NCBI GenBank assembly: GCA_945889575.1
Contig: CAMDBY010000089.1
Coordinates: 1-7,117 of the forward strand
Length of the DNA stretch: 7,117 nt
From: Bifidobacterium breve
GTDB lineage: Bacteria > Actinomycetota > Acidimicrobiia > Acidimicrobiales > Ilumatobacteraceae
Reading direction: 5' to 3'
A model generated the notes under the pieces. It saw only the letters and a program-made list of their open reading frames with translations. It searched no databases and was not told where the DNA came from. This document shows, one piece after another, positions 5,288 through 7,117 of this stretch; position 1 is the first letter of the stretch; the number at the start of each line of letters is the position of its first letter. The position numbers were made by a program, and so were the translations under genes.

Positions 5288-6198
5288 CAAGCGTTGCAGC
5301 TATCGACGTAGGGACAAATTCTACGAACCTCCTTGTCATTGATGAGCACGGCACGGAACTAACACGCACCATCACCTCAACGCGACTTGGCGAAGGCCTG
5401 CAATCAACTGGCGAGCTTTCACTCGAAGCCATGACGCGAACTGTCGAAGTTATTGCGTCGTACGTGACTACCGCACAATCACTTGGCGTGACCAACATTC
5501 AAATAGTAGGAACTGCCGCGTGTCGACGGGCCCGCAATGCCGCCAGCTTCAGCGAATTGCTGCGAGAGAAAACTCAATTGACTGTTGAGGTGTTATCCGA
5601 ATCAGACGAAGCTGCGTTGACATTTTCTGGGGCACTCATCGGACTTCCCGACATCGATACACCAACCTTGGTCATTGATATCGGTGGAGGCAGCACTGAA
5701 TACACAGTGGGAACAGAATCAATCGACGTCTTTGCCAGTATTCCTTTCGGCGCAGTTACCTCAACTGACTCTCATATTTCGTCAGATCTGCCTCGCCCCG
5801 AAGACCTCACCAATCTTATTGGTGCGGTGTCCGATGAACTTGAAGACATCACTCGTGACCACCCCATCGTCGGTACGGCAATTCGCACAGTGGGCGTTGC
5901 TGGCACCATCGTCACTATTGCAGCTGTCGAACTAGGGCTTCACGAGTTTGACGATTCTGCACTGCACGGCATGGCCTTGTCTCGCGAGGCTGTGGAAGAT
6001 GTGTTTCGCACTATGGCAACCGAACCACTGGCACTTCGTGTACAGAACCCAGGCCTTGGTCCAGACCGAGCAGACATCATTGTGGCCGGCTGTTGCATTC
6101 TTGTTGCCACCATGCGCCGTCTACGCCTCGCAGAGATCACCGTGTCAACCCGTGGACTTCTCGATGGGGTCGCTCATCGTGTCAGACTGAATTCATGA
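5284..6198 (+). CDS. ppx: Ppx/GppA-family phosphatase (probable exopolyphosphatase)
   Basis: This 304-residue protein is an actin/Hsp70-fold Ppx/GppA phosphatase in the short, two-domain form without the C-terminal HD-like region of E. coli Ppx. Visible motifs are the first phosphate-binding loop AAIDVGTNSTNLLV (about 5-18), TAACRRARN (about 77-85), SESDEAALTF with the expected catalytic Glu (about 105-114), the second phosphate-binding loop VIDIGGGSTEY (about 130-140), GVAGTIVTIAAVEL (about 204-217) and the C-terminal GPDRADIIVAGC and STRGLLDGV. The expected reaction is release of phosphate from polyphosphate ends, or hydrolysis of pppGpp; sequence alone does not separate the two. ATG 5284 overlaps the DUF501 stop as ATGA. 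An upstream ATG in the same frame at 5233 would intrude 55 bases into DUF501 and adds no family sequence. The end also overlaps the next gene as ATGA, suggesting coupled translation. Confidence 0.92.
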   Translation: MTSVAAIDVGTNSTNLLVIDEHGTELTRTITSTRLGEGLQSTGELSLEAMTRTVEVIASYVTTAQSLGVTNIQIVGTAACRRARNAASFSELLREKTQLTVEVLSESDEAALTFSGALIGLPDIDTPTLVIDIGGGSTEYTVGTESIDVFASIPFGAVTSTDSHISSDLPRPEDLTNLIGAVSDELEDITRDHPIVGTAIRTVGVAGTIVTIAAVELGLHEFDDSALHGMALSREAVEDVFRTMATEPLALRVQNPGLGPDRADIIVAGCCILVATMRRLRLAEITVSTRGLLDGVAHRVRLNS

Positions 6199-6824
6199 CC
6201 GCTGTCCATCCAGCACGACCTTCCAACGTTGGGCTTCGCTTGTATGGACGTCGCGTGGTGTTGCGCCCGTTGGTTCCGCAAGATTTCAACGGATGGAGCG
6301 AAGTGCGCCGTCGTAACGGCGAATGGCTCACGGTATGGGAACCGATCCGCATGGTGCATCACCCAGACCCTGAACAAAATCGTGATGTATTTGCAGCTCG
6401 GTGTGGCGCACGAGACCGTGAACGGCTTGCCGGTTCGCAATACGCATTCGGTATTTTTGTCGACGGTGCATTCGCTGGAGAAATCAATTTGAACAATGTT
6501 GTTCGTGGTGCATTTCAATCTGCCACCATCGGCTACTGGATCGATAAGTCGCGAGCAGGTCGTTCACTCATGGCTGAAGCGTTAGTCGTGCTGGCACAAT
6601 ATGCCTTTGAAAATCTTCACTTGCATCGACTTGAAATTTGCATCATTCCACGCAATAGCAATTCACGTCGTGTCATGGAAAAACTTGATATCCGCACTGA
6701 AGGCGTAGCCGAGCGATTTCTTGAAATCAACGGCACGTGGGAAGACCACGTGCGTTACGGAATCACCATTGAAGAATGGAACGAACGCCGTGAAGACTTT
6801 CTTGAAGGTTGGATTACACCTTAA
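6195..6824 (+). CDS. RimJ/RimL-type GNAT N-acetyltransferase
   Basis: This 209-residue protein is a GNAT acetyltransferase of the RimJ subgroup, which in characterised members acetylates protein N-termini such as that of ribosomal protein S5. Features in order are VVLRPLVPQDF (about 21-31), GEINLNNVVRGAFQSATIGY (about 95-114), the acetyl-CoA loop SRAGRSLMAEAL (about 119-130), LHRLEICIIPRNSNSRRVMEKL (about 143-164) and the C-terminal INGTWEDHVRYGI (about 178-190). The second small residue of the acetyl-CoA loop, normally Gly or Ala, is Ser124. ATG 6195 forms an ATGA overlap with ppx and gives a usual length; upstream extension would run inside ppx. Its substrate is unknown. The stop codon shares TTAA with the convergent gene on the other strand. 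Confidence 0.9.
   Translation: MTAVHPARPSNVGLRLYGRRVVLRPLVPQDFNGWSEVRRRNGEWLTVWEPIRMVHHPDPEQNRDVFAARCGARDRERLAGSQYAFGIFVDGAFAGEINLNNVVRGAFQSATIGYWIDKSRAGRSLMAEALVVLAQYAFENLHLHRLEICIIPRNSNSRRVMEKLDIRTEGVAERFLEINGTWEDHVRYGITIEEWNERREDFLEGWITP
6733..6753. repeat. Perfect 8-bp inverted repeat near the end of the acetyltransferase gene
   Basis: GCACGTGG (6733-6740) and CCACGTGC (6746-6753) pair perfectly around the loop GAAGA, forming the strongest hairpin I found. It encodes GTWEDHVR, a conserved motif of the protein, and ends 68 bases before the stop codon. No T-run follows, so it is not a standard terminator. Confidence 0.55.
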
Positions 6825-7117
6825 AGCGGAGAATTGAACGCAATAGCGCGTTCACGACGCACTGTCTTTCGTCGCTTCCATTCTTTTGTCTTCCAGTGCT
6901 TCAACACGTGCTTGCGGCTCTTTTCAATGCCAACAAGCGGATCATGATGATGAACTGGTTTCCATTCTGGACCTGGCTCTTCCACATCTAGTGCTTCGAC
7001 GCCGTGCCGTAATGCTTCTTCCGCTAAGTGAAGTTCGCTATGCACGCGGTGACGTTCATTGTGGGCATGTGCCCGCAATTCTTCACGCGGTGCAGGTGCA
7101 CGATCCTGGTTGCGATT
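6821..7117 (-). CDS. C-terminal part of an unrecognised basic, hydrophilic protein
   Basis: The frame is open from the right edge of the window to a TAA read at 6823-6821, giving 98 visible residues. The start lies outside the window; an internal TTG at 7078 is not a convincing start because the frame continues without a stop to the edge. The sequence is rich in Arg, Lys, His and Glu and lacks hydrophobic or membrane segments. A His-rich stretch (KPVHHHDPLVGIEK) is followed by a very basic tail (KHWKTKEWKRRKTVRRERA). I recognise no family. A chance open frame is possible, but its convergent fit with the acetyltransferase gene, overlapping by 4 bases in a genome this compact, favours a real gene. 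If it were not coding, 6825-7117 would hold nothing else I can identify. Confidence 0.6.
   Translation of the reverse strand, partial: NRNQDRAPAPREELRAHAHNERHRVHSELHLAEEALRHGVEALDVEEPGPEWKPVHHHDPLVGIEKSRKHVLKHWKTKEWKRRKTVRRERAIAFNSPL

Noticed and set aside
6805..6822. AAGGT/ACCTT inverted repeat at the end of the acetyltransferase gene as a terminator
   Set aside because: The stem is only five bases with an 8-base loop, is A/T-rich at its base, and has no T-run after it.

Overview
The window looks like a compact chromosomal segment of an actinobacterium. The best clue is the adjacent DUF501 and Ppx/GppA genes, a pairing known across Actinobacteria. Base composition is close to half GC by eye, so a lower-GC actinobacterial lineage such as an aquatic member of Acidimicrobiia is plausible. 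That placement is inference. Almost everything is coding: only 25 of 7117 bases (2891-2893, 3584-3602, 4796-4798) lie outside called genes, and seven adjacent gene pairs overlap.

Left block (1-2890, plus strand): four overlapping genes for maturation of an aerobic molybdenum hydroxylase of the CO dehydrogenase (Cox) type. They are the 3' part of coxD (MoxR-type AAA+ ATPase), coxE (VWA-domain partner), and an XdhC-family protein split into a 105-residue XdhC_CoxI protein and a 269-residue protein carrying a second, divergent XdhC_CoxI-like half plus the Rossmann domain. The catalytic subunit genes are not in the window; they may lie upstream.

Middle (2894-3583, minus strand): a secreted NlpC/P60-type peptidase. 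It converges with the XdhC gene, with 3 bases between stops, and diverges from the next block, with 19 bases between start codons.

Right block (3603-6824, plus strand): a MocA/MobA-like molybdenum cofactor nucleotidyltransferase, coxG (SRPBCC domain with a C-terminal membrane anchor), a DUF501 protein, a short Ppx/GppA phosphatase and a RimJ-type GNAT acetyltransferase. All five are tightly packed. The first two belong functionally with the left block, so the Cox accessory set is interrupted by the peptidase gene and then runs directly into housekeeping genes.

Right edge (6821-7117, minus strand): the C-terminal 98 residues of an unrecognised basic, hydrophilic protein. It converges on the acetyltransferase gene with a shared TTAA that supplies both stop codons.

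Together, CoxD/CoxE and the XdhC proteins would sulfurate and assemble the active-site cofactor, the MocA-like enzyme would make the dinucleotide form of the cofactor, and CoxG would link the enzyme to the membrane or quinone pool. Whether the enzyme served is a true CO dehydrogenase cannot be decided without the large subunit. I found no mobile element, CRISPR array, tRNA or rRNA, and no clearly new system. The more unusual points are the split XdhC, the peptidase inside the Cox block, and the run of Cox genes into DUF501-ppx-GNAT.
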